From contig OY751487.1 in the NCBI GenBank assembly GCA_963565915.1, positions 992,001 through 1,056,000 on the forward strand: a stretch of DNA of 64,000 nt, read 5' to 3'. This DNA is from Entoloma clypeatum (lineage: Eukaryota > Basidiomycota > Agaricomycetes > Agaricales > Entolomataceae). Made by a program: the position numbers and the translations under genes. The notes beneath the pieces are model-generated. The model was given only the letters and a program-made list of their open reading frames with translations. It ran no database searches and was not told the DNA's origin. Within the stretch, counting starts at the first letter, position 1. Every line of letters begins with the position of its first letter. Positions 10,640-22,219 of this stretch are shown here, piece after piece.

Positions 10640-12490
10640 ATGGCCAGCGACGAGGATGACATTGAGATGATTGGCTTTGACGAGCTCGAGCACGGATCGC
10701 GGAATAAGCTGCTCAAGCATGCGGAACAAGACGAGGACGACGAAGGCGAGGAAGAGGACAACGCCGCCCTGCTTGGATCCCATGAACGCACCCGCGGGAT
10801 AGAGCGGTCAACGAACGCGGTCCAGAAATTCTGGCCTCAAGTCAAGGGCATCGTCGTCGAGGTGCGCGACACCGCGAGACACCGTCCAGACTTTCTCCTA
10901 AACTCTGCTCTAGACTGCCCCGACACTCCTCTTGACCACCGTCGGTCTTTTGTTGACTGGGGAGTTGTTGGACAAAGTTTCTGTGAGTGTTGTTCCTGAT
11001 AAATATTCGATGATGAAGGCCGACTTTTCCAGCGCTGGACGGCCATGCAAGAAGTCCACCAGCTCATTATCATCATACCCGTCGTCATGAACCTAAAAGG
11101 CAACCTAGAAATGAACCTCTCCGCCCGCCTAGGCACCGCAGCCAACGTCGGCGATCTCGACGACCCAGCCGTGCGGCGGTCCATGATCATCGGTAACCTC
11201 TCCCTGCTCCAAGTCCAGGCCACAGTCATCTCTTTCGTCGCCGCATGCATCGCGCTGCTCATCGGACTTGCCCTCCCCCGAATCGTCTCTGACCCCGCGT
11301 CAGCAGCCATATCAGGAGGTACCAGCAATACCACCGTCGCTGCTACCCGCGCGTTGTCCGTGATAGGCCATGGCCTGGTGGCGAGGAGACCCATACCTAT
11401 CCGACCCGACTACAGCAAATTTACCTTCCGCACGTAAGCCTTTCGTTCAAACGTAAAAATGGCGTCTAACACTCCCTGCAGCCTCGTCATCGTATCCTCG
11501 ACAGCAATGACAGCAGCCTGCCTATCCAGCATCGTCCTCGGCTCCTTCATGTGCACCCTCATCGTCCTCTGCCGCCGCTTCGGCCTCGACCCAGGCAAGT
11601 CCCCTCCTGCCCTCACTTGTCTGTTTCTTATTTTTCTCCACTCTAGACAACATCGCACCCCCCATCGCCTCCTTCCTCGGCGACCTCATTACCCTCTGCT
11701 TCATCGGCATCACCTCCACCTTCCTCGTCTCCACTATCAACACGCCCATCCCCATATTCGTCGGCGCCGCCGTCCTCGTCCTCGCTGCCGCCTGCCTCGT
11801 CTCCACCTCACGCAACAAGCACGTCCGGTCCCTCCTCACGCAGGGCTGGTCCCCCCTCTTCGGCGCCATGGTCATCAGCAGCGGGACGGGCATCGTCCTC
11901 GACAGGTTCGTCAGCCGATTCGAAGGATTCGCGTTGCTCGCCGTCGTCATCAGCGGTATGTCCCTTTCTTGCTCCACTCTTTTTCTCTAGTTCTGATTCT
12001 CTTGAATCGACCGTGCAGGCCTCCCGGGAGCAGTTGGCTGCATCCTCGCCTCCCGCCTGTCCACCGCTCTCCATGCTGCTGCTCTTGCCATCACACCCAC
12101 AAGCCCAAGCGGCTGCAAACGGCCACCCAGCACCAGAGTCGTCATGATCACCCTCCTGTTCGTCACCCTCCCCATCGAGATCATCTTCGTCACCGTCGTC
12201 CGCGCCCTGGGGTGGCTCAAGCTGCGCCTCATGTTTCTCGTACTGTCCGTCATGTTCTTCTTCGTCGCTGTAAGCCTACACTTCCCTCCGCTGTCATTGT
12301 TCGCTGACGCAGTCCCGTTGATCAGGTCCTTATATCACTCTGCGTGGCCCGCTACCTGACCAACTTTCTCTGGTCCAAAAATTGCGACCCAGACGCGTAC
12401 GCCCTCCCCATCCACTCGGCACTCATGGACCTCGTCGGTCAGCTATTGCTGGCCATATGTTTCGAGATTGTGATCCTTGTCACTAGATGA
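10640..12490 (+). CDS. SLC41/MgtE-type divalent cation transporter
   Basis: Integral membrane Mg2+/divalent cation transporter of the SLC41A group, with two MgtE membrane domains. Exons: 10640-10861, 10914-10982, 11033-11433, 11482-11594, 11647-11955, 12019-12269, 12326-12490 (509 residues). After an acidic cytosolic N-terminus (HAEQDEDDEGEEED) come two repeats of membrane segments; repeat 1 carries NLKGNLEMNLSARLGTAANV, a signature of the family, and the C-terminal repeat ends with SKNCDPDAYALPIHSALMD and a last hydrophobic helix. Intron 4 (11595-11646) begins with GC, not GT: only the GCAAGT donor at 11595 keeps GAC-CCA-GAC-AAC in frame. It is probably in the plasma or an internal membrane; direction of transport cannot be read from sequence. 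Confidence 0.88.
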
Positions 12491-12662
12491 AACACCATAG
12501 TTGTATGACTTCGATAGAGCAAACGGTATCCTATGTAAAGTATAATCCTCGCGTTCTCAACGTTTCACAGCCATTTTAAAACCTAGAGAGATATGTTAAA
12601 TAAAAGCATCTAAAAGCATCTCCACAAATCAAAGCATCGAGAAAAGCGTTTTGCGTAGGTAT

Positions 12663-14323
12663 TTATGCATTGTAAAAAAGCGCGAAATCCTTGAACCACA
12701 CGTATTGGTCCCTTGGGGTGGCATATTCTGGGTCGTGGCCTCCAAAGAACGTACTAATACCCAGGAGATAGATAGTCAGAAAATGGAGGACGAAAAGCAT
12801 AAAACATGAATAAGTCACACCTAAAAAACAGACCAAGGAACCCCACAGGCTTCCCCCTCTTGACTTCCCCTCGGTCCGAATCATTCTCACTCGACCCCTC
12901 AGCCTTCAAATCCAGACCCGTCTTCACCTCAACGTCCCACAGGCCCTTCGCAACATCAACATCATCAAGCAAAAACCCGTCCCAGCGCCTACCCCCATCC
13001 CACTCCCGATTCCAAATCGCATCCCGCCCAAACAGCCCATCCAACAGCGGGTCCAAAAAATCGCCCAGATCGCCATCCGGATTCGGCTTCTTCGGCTTCT
13101 TCTTCGGCTTCTTCTTCTTCTTTTCCGGCTTCTTATTTTTCGCCTTCTTATTCCCATGAGAAAGCCGCGGCACGTCCCGGTAGAACACGTCCCTTCGCTC
13201 AATAACGCGCCGCCCATTCACGTCCAGCACAAACACGCCGTCCTGCTTCCCCGGGGTATTGAGCACCACGTTCTGCTGCACCGTCGTCCACGCGCCCCGC
13301 GCAAACTTGAAGGACCCGCGGCCGACGGAGAGCCCGTACGCGGAGTGGCACACGGACTGCGGGTGCGCGCAGAGCTCGTCTGTCTGCTTGTCTTTTGGCG
13401 CGTACTGTAGTGCAACCCCCCAAGGTAAGCCACCCCACAAACCAGAGAGAGAGAGAGAGAGGGAAAGGGAGACATACAAGGTACAGCTCACCCGACCCAC
13501 CCTTCCTCCACATCAGCCTTGTGCTAAAACAATCCTCCGCCTCGTCCCCGCCCGAGCACCCCGTGCGCCCGCCATACAGCCCCGGCAGCTTCCCCGCGAG
13601 CACCCAGTCAAAGTCCGCCGGGAAGAATGCGCTGTACCGCAGTGTCACGTTCTGCGCGCTGGCCATCTCTATCGGCGTCGCGTAGAACTGCGCGCCGCCG
13701 ACGGGGCGGTTGCCCGGGTTGATCGAGTTGGCGGGGTAGAGGAGCTGTAGGACAGAGGTGGAGTTGTCCCAGGGCTGGGAGGAGGAAGAGGTGGAAGTAG
13801 GGGATGGGGAGGAGTCTATGAGCGCCATGGGGCTCGCGGTGGACATCATGGGCGAGAGGCTGGCGCTAGCACTCCGCGGGATGCCCTGCACGATCGCGAG
13901 GTTGTCTCTGCCGGTGTGGAAGGAGGAGACGTTGAACGCGCTGAGGTCGGTCATGCGTGCTGGGGCTGACCAGGTTGCTCTTGTCATGCTTGGGCTCGGC
14001 GTTGACGAGGACGGTGAAGGTGTGATGGTTTTAGTGGTTGTTTTGGTAACTGTCAGCACCTCGGTGACCACTTGTGGCTCTTTGGAGGGTGCAATTGAGG
14101 AATCTACGGGCCTATATGGTGTGGTCGGAGACGGTGAAGGTGAAGGGGAAAGTGGAAAGGTCAAGGAGGTGATGGTGCTGACAGGCTCCGCCCCGGAAAC
14201 GGTGGAGACAGGGGAAAAGACACTAGCAGTTCTGGTTTCCGTGACCCAGAAGGTCGACGGGCGTGAGATTTGACTAGACAGCAGAGGACTTGTTATGGTG
14301 AAAGCAAGCTGAGCTGAAGTCAT
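12663..14323 (-). CDS. Polysaccharide lyase family 14-like protein
   Basis: Fungal PL14-type proteins are predicted secreted lyases acting on uronate-containing polysaccharide. Exons 14323-13478, 13404-12821 and 12753-12663 give 506 residues. The first 200 residues are Ser/Thr/Pro-rich, like a stalk or linker; the catalytic-type domain then shows FFPADFDWVLAGKLPGLYGG, CFSTRLMWR, YAPKDKQT, CHSAYGLSVGRGSFKFARG, LNTPGKQDGVFVLDVNGRRV and, after a long Lys-rich insert (KKPEKKKKKPKKKPKKP), the C-terminal FFGGHDPEYATP. The ATG at 14323 is used because the frame further upstream has only a GTG at 14350; the hydrophobic stretch after it is weak, so a missed 5' exon with the real signal peptide is possible. 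The Lys-rich insertion between FYRDVPRLS and FFGGHD is long and polar. Confidence 0.8.
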
Positions 14324-16053
14324 ACAGGAGGCATGCGGCAGCGTTGACACGACGGAGAGATCTGCGACAGTTTGTCAACTTGACGGAGCCGCAATAAATT
14401 AGATTATTGTGGCTGGCTACGTTCTGAATTGGCCCATCGTGTGATATAGAGGATGGTTCTGACAAGAAATAATCAGAGTCAAAATTGAAATTCAAAGAAT
14501 TAAAGAATAGAACGTACTAAGTTATATACTTATTGACGACGGAACAAGGCCTAGCGGTCCTTCTTTCGAACGCGTGTGTTCGAAGATTGGACGCAAGTCA
14601 AGCCCGAGATGGTTGATATCTGTGATGATAGAGGCAAAGGTTTGGACCATTGAGCGTACAGATCTGGTTGATTCCGAGTGGATTTTGTTCATTTTGATAC
14701 ATTTCAAGCCACTCACCTTCATCATAGGATGGAAGAGGCTAAAAACGAGTCGCGCAGCGCAGTAAGCTTGTGGGGAGTCGAGCACAAAGAGATTCAACTT
14801 TTTGTACTTATAAATATCCCGGGACTTTCCGGCCTCCATCCTCCACCCACTACTGTACTTAGTGAACGCAATCCCCTCGGTTTGCCATCCGTCCGCGCCC
14901 CTCTTCCAAGTTTAGCCACAGAAAGTGGGTTGGCAGGATCAAAGCAGTATGCCAATAGACCACTGTCCTTTGTCCCATGAATGATTTTCTCTGGGATAGA
15001 CTCTACACGTGTCAGCAGACGGGCAGGAGGGATATCTCAGGTCCGTGTTCTTATCTTTCAGGAGACAGGCTGACAGCAACATGATCGTTTCCAAGGACGT
15101 TGACGCTGGATCGATCTATTCTTGACTAAAATGTCCCAATTGGAGGACAGCCTCGATTCTCAATTTGTCCCCCAAAGAGGGGATCGCTGCCTCGTATCGC
15201 CTCCATATATCAGAAGTTGACCGGCCTTACTTCATCATGCCTCAGGCGCCATCGGTGAGTATGGAGGCTATAGCATAACACAACATAAAGCAATAGGGAT
15301 GGTTCGGCTTCAAGAGGAGAGGCGGCACGATTGGTTTCAATTGACAATCTTGCCTCGAGGCTCCCCGGGGGTTTTTTTTTTCAGCGTTGCGGCGCTGTCC
15401 TCAAGTAGAGTGCGTCTACTTATTATACTGCGCGCTCGCCAATGGTCATCCGAACATACTTGGAGTCGACTTGCTTTGCTTGTTCCATCTGCTGTGCTGT
15501 TTCAATGTCTGATTCATAACAATGATGATCCCTTGCGAGGTGTTAACGTGCGCGATGCGGCAGCTTTCATCCATAGCAGCTTGGTATGCAACAATGGGAC
15601 TACGAGGCACGAGGGGCTGGCTAGCTTTTCTGAGTTCGACTTTCGTGGGGTAGAGAACCGGCAAACCCGTGACTTGCTGCACTTCCACATCATTCACTGC
15701 CGAAGTTCAACTTTTACCCATGGATTTCTTCGACAGTTGCGACGCGTTGTAGCGCCAGACGCTTCATGGGGATGATCTTAGAACCACTCTGATACCCATG
15801 TCACCTCAGCAATTTCGATTGGGCCGACGGATGGCTCAACGCAATTCGCTAAATATTCATTCAGTCTGACGTCTTCCAGATTCTAGGTACGAAACAGAAG
15901 TTTGGCTGTGTGTATTCTTTCATTTAATACCGCGTGTTTGGGCACTCATTCAGTCGTACAATAGAGAATCTTATCTAATTGATCTGCACCCAAAAATGAA
16001 AGCGAAAGCGCACAGCGCCCAACTTTGAACCTCCCTATCATCAACCGGCGCGA
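14324..16053. other. Region without a confident gene
   Basis: Several overlapping ORFs exist on both strands (for example 14522-14839 minus and 15299-15775 plus) but none shows a recognisable domain. An ATG at 15237 followed by six codons and a good donor (TCG|GTGAGT at 15255), with an acceptor before 15299, hints at a short decayed gene on the plus strand. A T-run is present near 15370. Confidence 0.4.
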
Positions 16054-17676
16054 ATGTTGCCGGCGCTTCACTCTCTGAAGAGTTCCCCAAAGGCCATCGA
16101 GGCGAAAGCTAAGGCTAAACCATTTGTTCGTAAACACGTCCTTAAATTACTGGAATCGGATGTGAGTTTCAAATTCATTCTGGAATATAACTCATTGTAA
16201 CGGAGACTAGAGCGAAAAGGACAATATACCACCAAAACCTATCGAAACCACTCGCACTACAAGCACCCCAGCACCTTCTGTATCCACCCTCAGCGACGGC
16301 GCGCTTGTAGACTTACTGAACAATCTGAACTTGTCAACGCCCATCAATCTACCCCCAGATGCTGAATTAGTCCAAGCAACCCAACTGCAGTCTCCAAATG
16401 CATCTGCCCTACCTTCTCCGTTAGACATGCCTAATCCGTGGGCGGACCAAACACCACAAGATATATACTCCCTGACCATGCAGATGTCGCTTCGAGCGCC
16501 CAGAACAGAAGGGCATGAGGTTCCGGCCTCCTTCGCACCTCCCCCGTCTCGTATGACACCTCCCTTTAGCAGCATATCTGCACCACCGATACCAAATCAT
16601 CCCATTCCACCGGTAACACCAACGGAAGAGCATGAGGTTTCGTCCTCCTTCAAACCCCCTTCCGACTTGAATTCCACCATGACAGATCCCTTTAGCAGCA
16701 TCTCTGCATCCCCGATGCCGGCGCATTCCCGACTACCGGTAACGCCAGAAAAACCACAGGTTCTCAATGTCTCACACTATTAATGCCTGAGGCTGGGCCC
16801 GCAATTTTTGCCAGGACTGAGGGGGATCCAGGCGTTGCGATCGAAAGAACTTGTCATCTACATAACAATGCTCGCAGTGGGCTTAAAGCCAGGAAAAACG
16901 GTGACTGGGTTGAGTTCGAAGGTTTCTACCCGCCATCAGTTTATTTCCCCCTCGATCTAACTGTCTGGACGCAGATTGGATTCCAGCCTATCTACAGCCC
17001 ACCACGCGGGATACTCTGAAAGCTGAAATGAAGAAACCACTTTCTCGCTCCGATGAATCCGGTTATATCTACATATTGGAATTCCGAAGGTTTGTTGGGT
17101 ACTCTCAGGATCATGCTAGATGCTGAACACGTTTTGATCCAACAGAGCACCGATAATAGAGAGGTTCGAAGCCTGAAAATCGGAAGATCAACAGATTACG
17201 TGCGACGGATCGATCAGTGGTCGAAGCAATGCAGGAAAGAACAAGTCCGTCGAGGGTGTTACCCCTGGATCGATGAACGTCATGAAAGCGAGAATAGTCT
17301 TTCGAAAGGACGCGTGAAACTTGGGAAGCCAGCACCATGGTGCCATCGCATGGGTAATCTTACGCGTCCCCGATTTCGAGACGAACTTTCTAAACCTCGA
17401 ATCTAGAGAGACTTATGCACCTGGAGCTGGCCGGATCTAGTTGCAACAGGAATATACCTCGATTCAGAATGGTTTGACATGATAGGAATAACGTCACCCG
17501 TCGTTTGGGGTAAGATCAAAAAGATGGAGAACGTTCAATGTGACTGCGGGAAGACGCATACAGAAATTTTTTCATTCAAGACATTCAAGGATGATGAACG
17601 GAAAGGTAAAGAATGGGAACTGATTGTCCGACCGGTGGTAGAGAGGTGGAGCGAGTTTGTGAGTCAGTTTGTATGA
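16054..17676 (+). pseudogene. T5orf172/DUF1766-domain protein, frameshifted
   Basis: T5orf172 is a GIY-YIG-like nuclease fold also called DUF1766 (fission yeast Mug113). Exon 1 is 16054-16161, exon 2 starts at 16211. Introns at 16922-16974, 17090-17145 and 17354-17406 are clear; one near 16760-16825 is uncertain. Residues include a Ser/Pro-rich first half with two copies of a FSSISA.P.P motif, then DWIPAYLQP, GYIYILEFR, the core LKIGRSTDYVRRIDQWSKQC, GCYPW, WCHRM and, near the end, CDCGKTHTEIFSF and VRPVVERWSEFV. After the motif RLMHLELA (to 17430) the conserved continuation DLVATGIYLDSEW is found one frame over, so one extra base lies at about 17431-17434. Either the gene is dead or the sequence has an indel there. 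It converges on the Crinkler gene. Confidence 0.62.
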
Positions 17677-17904
17677 TTGTAACTACTCGGACTGCTTTTC
17701 CACTGGCGCATGTGCAACTGGATCGGCTTAGCTTGTATTATAATTTATTGATTTCCATTGTTGTGCTCCTATCCTGTCAGTTTTTTGACGTCGAACAGCC
17801 AGTCACAACAGCAGCTGGGCTGGCTCGTTATCACGTGGCACCATCCTCGAAAGGCAAAGTTGAACGTATTGCTCAAATGTCAGACCATACAAATATTTGT
17901 TTAG

Positions 17905-20356
17905 CTAGTGTTCAGGTAAAGATTCTACGGTGAGAAGATACTTCTCGGGAATCGACGGCCCTGTGGATGTGTTCCATCCATTAGGAAATGGAAGATCAAT
18001 TGGGGTTTTAGGTGTTGACACTGCAATGTACCGAAACCTCTCGACACCCAAACCCTGCAGCCATTTGACACCCCCCTCCTTAACGGAGTGGAAATCCGCG
18101 GTGGTGACTTGTAAGACGGTTGCAGTTTTGCTAGCAGACTCGTAGATGAAAGCATCGAACGTTTCCTGCGAGCGGGAAGAGGGGTAGTAGTATCCATCCA
18201 CAAGCTGTAACGGTCCACCAGGTAGGAAAGGTTTCAGCGGCAAGGCCACATACACGGTCCCGACAGGATGCGGAGTAGTATCGATGGCAATATGATGTCC
18301 CAGGTAACCGAGATGAAGATATTTGGGGGTTATCGGACCGTTGGGGTCCTTCCAGTGAGTATATTTTGGCCCCGTACGATTTGACTTCATCAAGGGGACA
18401 AGACTCCACTCCCCCCCTCTAAAGAACACGTCACTTACAGCATCTTCCAGCATGAAACCAGCAGGAACTCTGGTGCTCGGGTTTCGGACAAAGATGTCGT
18501 AGAGGCGAGCGACTGCCTCCAACTTGTGGGCAGAAAGGCCGTCCCGAAATTTCTCGTAAACGTAGCGGGTCGGAAACGTTGATTGAAAGGTATTGCAAGT
18601 GGCGCCAGGGGAGATAGCAACAAGTTGATGGTAAACAGCTCCTGCCAGATCCAACGGCGACGCTTCCCTAAATAACTTCGCCATGCCCTCGTATGTAATC
18701 CTCGCCATCATGATATCTCGTAGTTCATAGGGTGTGAAGCATTGGTGTAGACCGAGCGAGCTGAGGTACCGTAACGAGTGGAAAAGAATTCGATCTGTGC
18801 TTCAGAACAGACTTCGTCTTGCAGCACTCGACTGAGAGGAATTACAAATGGTTCTAAAATGAGAAGGTAGGTGACATACCCAACAAGAAGCTCAGGAAGT
18901 GTCCATGACTTCATAAAGTACCGCAAAACTGGACGTGTTGCTTTATCTATCCATGCGTAACGATGTGGGCAAGGTGAAGAGGCTTGAACTATAAATAGAT
19001 CCTGATCCTGAATGAAGACTGGGACGGTATCGAGGCTCTGGTTTGAATCGATCAGACACCATGTCGATCTGTGGAACTGAGACTTGAAGTTTGTGGCGAT
19101 AGGGTTCGAAGTTAAATTGATCAGGTAGACACCATCGTCGGCGAAATAGTATAGATGGCTGTCTCGTGACTGATAAATGGTCGGAAGTTGAGCTTGGAGG
19201 CGCAGAACCAATAAAACATATAAGAGTGCAGTTTTCCCTACACTGATAGATGACGTCGCTATGATGTGATAAGAAACAGCTTCGCTCACCAATACCAGGG
19301 TCACCAAGCAAGACGAACGCCCAATGTCTTGAAACAAGGCCAGTAGGAACGTCTAAAAAGGGGTTCTCCAAAGAAGCTGGTTCGATGTCATCGACTTCCA
19401 TGGCATCCTCGGTCACCTCTTTTATAGGTAAAAACCATTTCATGATCGCTCGCAAGGCCACCACATACTCATCCCTGATCAGGACACCAGTGAAACGAGA
19501 ATCTGGCTGAAGTTCCCGAACCCAATCCCCCCCTCCCAGCACCTTACAATCCGGCGGGAGGTTATTTTTTGTCGATGGGCAGCTTTTATCCCGCTGGACT
19601 GGGGGAGTCTCAAAAAGCGTTGTTTGGGGCTCTCGAGCGAGCATCCATAGCTTGTGGAGTGAGTGTTCAGAAGGGAGCTTTTGATCTTCATAATGTAGCG
19701 TAGTCAGTCACGACCAAAGTCGGAAAGGAGACGGAAGAACCGGAGATGGGTGGACTCACCAGCAAGAGGACGTTCACCAGTAGATGGAGCAGAGCTGGCG
19801 TTAGATTCGTTAGACGCACTTGGACTAATTGTGGCTGGGAAACAAGAATCAGCATGGCAAATTGTGGAGTTGATAAAGGGAAAAGGTTTTAGTAGAGGAA
19901 AGGATGATGAAGAAAAGTTAAAACATCATCATGACAAGTTATTGTCGTCTTGAGGAACGAAAGGCTCTACTTACCAGTAGTAGGCGGGAGCTTCACAATG
20001 ATGTGGAGTTTACGAAGGGCGGGTTGTTCCTTCCAGACCTCCGAGACCAGCTTCGACTCCTTAATGCCATCCTCGTTGACTGCGAGTTGACTAAGAGAAA
20101 CTCTAGTATGTGCATCGAGATCTATATCGACCTACAAAACATAGAAAGGTGAGTGTTTACGTGGACTCTTTGTACTCACCTTCAAAAGGCTTAGGTCTTT
20201 GGCGAGAATCGTAGCGTCATTGACACCTTCCCCGTAAACGATCTTCTTTAAATCGAATATCTGCTTGTTGGCGGCGATTTCTACTTTGAATGGCTCATTG
20301 TCGCCTCTGATGAGGCAGACTAATTGGCGAATGGATCCGTCGCTTGATTCTGCCAT
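17905..20356 (-). pseudogene. Crinkler-family (CRN-like) P-loop NTPase, frameshifted
   Basis: Crinkler proteins join a ubiquitin-like N-terminal domain to a P-loop NTPase and a variable C-terminal part; in fungi their role is unsettled. Exons: 20356-20180, 20131-19975, 19834-19760, 19685-19290, 19237-18880, 18831-17905. The N-terminus shows the CRN ubiquitin-like pattern with AKDLSLLKV at the first intron and KLVSEVWKEQP in exon 2. A Ser/Asn linker follows, then the Walker A LLGDPGIGKT (split by intron 4 at its last Gly) and a Walker-B-like hydrophobic strand before DSNQSLD. The coding sum is one base short of a multiple of three, and the frame changes at about 18715-18722 between HPMNYE and MARITYEGM. 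No secretion signal is visible, in line with other basidiomycete members. I infer decay or a sequencing indel. Confidence 0.68.
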
Positions 20357-20640
20357 GACCACCCTGATTAGTGTCGCAGCCTGATTAGGCTCATTCCCAT
20401 CCCCTAATCGGTCTCCTTCCCAATTTGGGTCCTTGTATCTATTTATTTTCATAGATCAAAAATAAAATATTTAACGATACAAACCAACCCACAACACATC
20501 TCCCAAAATGAAAACAACTACAGTCCTATCAGTCGTCTATAGAGTACCATTAGTACGATTCTACAAGTGCAGAACAAGAGTTCTTGTTGCGTCATATCCA
20601 AACGACGCGATAATGCTATGGATAATTTACACAAAAGGCT

Positions 20641-22006
20641 TCAGAACATCCTGATGCTTCCTGCCTCTGCCCACTCCCCGAACAACAGACTGATGCTCTC
20701 TCCGTTGTGCGTTCTCCGGATGCTCTCAGCAATCGTCGGGCTGATGTCAACCGTGACCAACTTGGGGCAACCTTCCGCATGCTGCACTTGTGGAACGGTG
20801 TTGGTAACCTGTTCAGATCCCGACGTCACGCCTTGGAATCATGGATCGAGATTGGGAGCGACGCACCACAAGCTCCTCGATGGGTAATGATTGGACCAAT
20901 GCCATGTTCACTTCCGAGAGCAAACCTATCACCAGAAGGTTGACAGTGAGTTGACTGAGAAATGACGAAAGGATAACGACATGTACCATGTGATATGAGA
21001 GCATGCACGGATTTAGCTCCCTTTTCGTTGAGTATTTGGGCCGCAAGTGTCAACGTTCTTCCCGTATCGATCATGTCATCGACGAGAATAGCCACCTACG
21101 ACAAACGTGTGAGGCACCAACGTGGAAAGTAAGGCCGGCCTATCGGGGCTTACCTTATTTTTGACGTCCCCGACCAGGAGCTCCATTCTCTCCGGTGCGG
21201 CCTCCGTCTTGCCATCCCTTTTTCGGTGGATGAGGGCGAATTCCACCCCAAGCTTGTCCGCAATAGCAGTAACCCTGACACGTGGAATTCGTCAGAAAAA
21301 AAAACACAACGACAGCCAAAGAGGAAGAACATTGCACGACTCACCGCTTGGCTCCACCAGCATCCGGACTGACGATGATACTGTTCTGCCACCCTGGAAT
21401 GTTGCGCTTGATATAAGCAATCATAAGCGGCTCCGAAAACAGGTTATCGACCGGGATGTCGAAGAAGCCCTGAATCTGGCTGGCGTGGAGGTCCATGGTG
21501 ATGACGTGGTCGCACCCGGCCACCGTCAGCATATTCGCCACGAGCTTCGCCGTGATCGGCGCCCGCGACTTGTCCTTCTTGTCCATGCGTGCGTACGGGA
21601 AGCACGGTATGACAGCGGTGATCCTCCGCGCCGAGGCCGTTTTGCAGGCCGAGATGAGAATGAGGAGCTCCATAAAGTTGTCATTGACGTCGCCGCACCC
21701 CGACTGAATGATGAAAACGTCCTCGTCCCGCACAGACTCGGATATTTTGACGTTGATCTCGCCGTTGGAGAACTTTTTGACGGTGACGGGGACGAGGGGC
21801 ACGTTGAGCCTGGGAGAGGTGAAGAAACCGCTCGTTCATGGACTGTATTATAAGCCGCAACTCGTAGAGGAGCAGCTCACCGCTCAGCCACAGCTTGGGC
21901 GAGCTCGGGGTGGCTATTCCCTATACAGAGGTGTCAGTAAGGGAGCGTTGTCGTGCACAGTGAACACTGTACCCGCAAGGATGCTGATAGCGTTGTTATG
22001 GTACAT
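20641..22006 (-). CDS. Ribose-phosphate pyrophosphokinase (PRPP synthetase)
   Basis: Makes 5-phosphoribosyl 1-diphosphate from ribose 5-phosphate and ATP for purine, pyrimidine, His, Trp and NAD synthesis, in the cytosol. Seven exons: 22006-21973, 21920-21881, 21809-21345, 21274-21154, 21095-20987, 20925-20867, 20808-20641 (331 residues, close to the usual 315-330). Seen: N-terminal [11 protein letters not shown], the KFSNGEINV and [14 protein letters not shown] strands, [20 protein letters not shown] with the catalytic-loop residues, [27 protein letters not shown], and the PRPP-binding loop [11 protein letters not shown]. It lies head-to-tail 214 bp downstream of the glutamate 5-kinase gene; both products feed primary biosynthesis but no operon-like link is implied in a fungus. 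Confidence 0.95.
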
Positions 22007-22219
22007 TGGCTGTGGGGAGAAGGCTATTCAGCCTATTGCATCGATTTTGTCGTAGGGAGGGGAGGAGACAGAAAGTGCTGGTCGTGAAAATGAGAAGGAA
22101 AAAAAAAAAAGAAATAATATATCAAATGCCTATTGTCACGGCACAGCCACCTCAAGAATGATCACATCGATCACACGTTCGTAGTACTCTTATTATGTAC
22201 CGAAGTTTCGAAATACCCT
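22007..22219. other. Short intergenic spacer
   Basis: 213 bp between the stop of glutamate 5-kinase and the start of PRPP synthetase on the same strand; it contains an A-run (near 22099-22110) and must hold the 3' end of one gene and the promoter of the other. Confidence 0.5.

Noticed and set aside
14522..14839. Minus-strand ORF with KKLNLFVLDSPQAYCAARLV
   Set aside because: Looks somewhat protein-like but no domain, start or splice structure could be supported.
15299..15775. ORFs on both strands of the same segment
   Set aside because: Neither strand shows a recognisable motif; open frames here may be chance.
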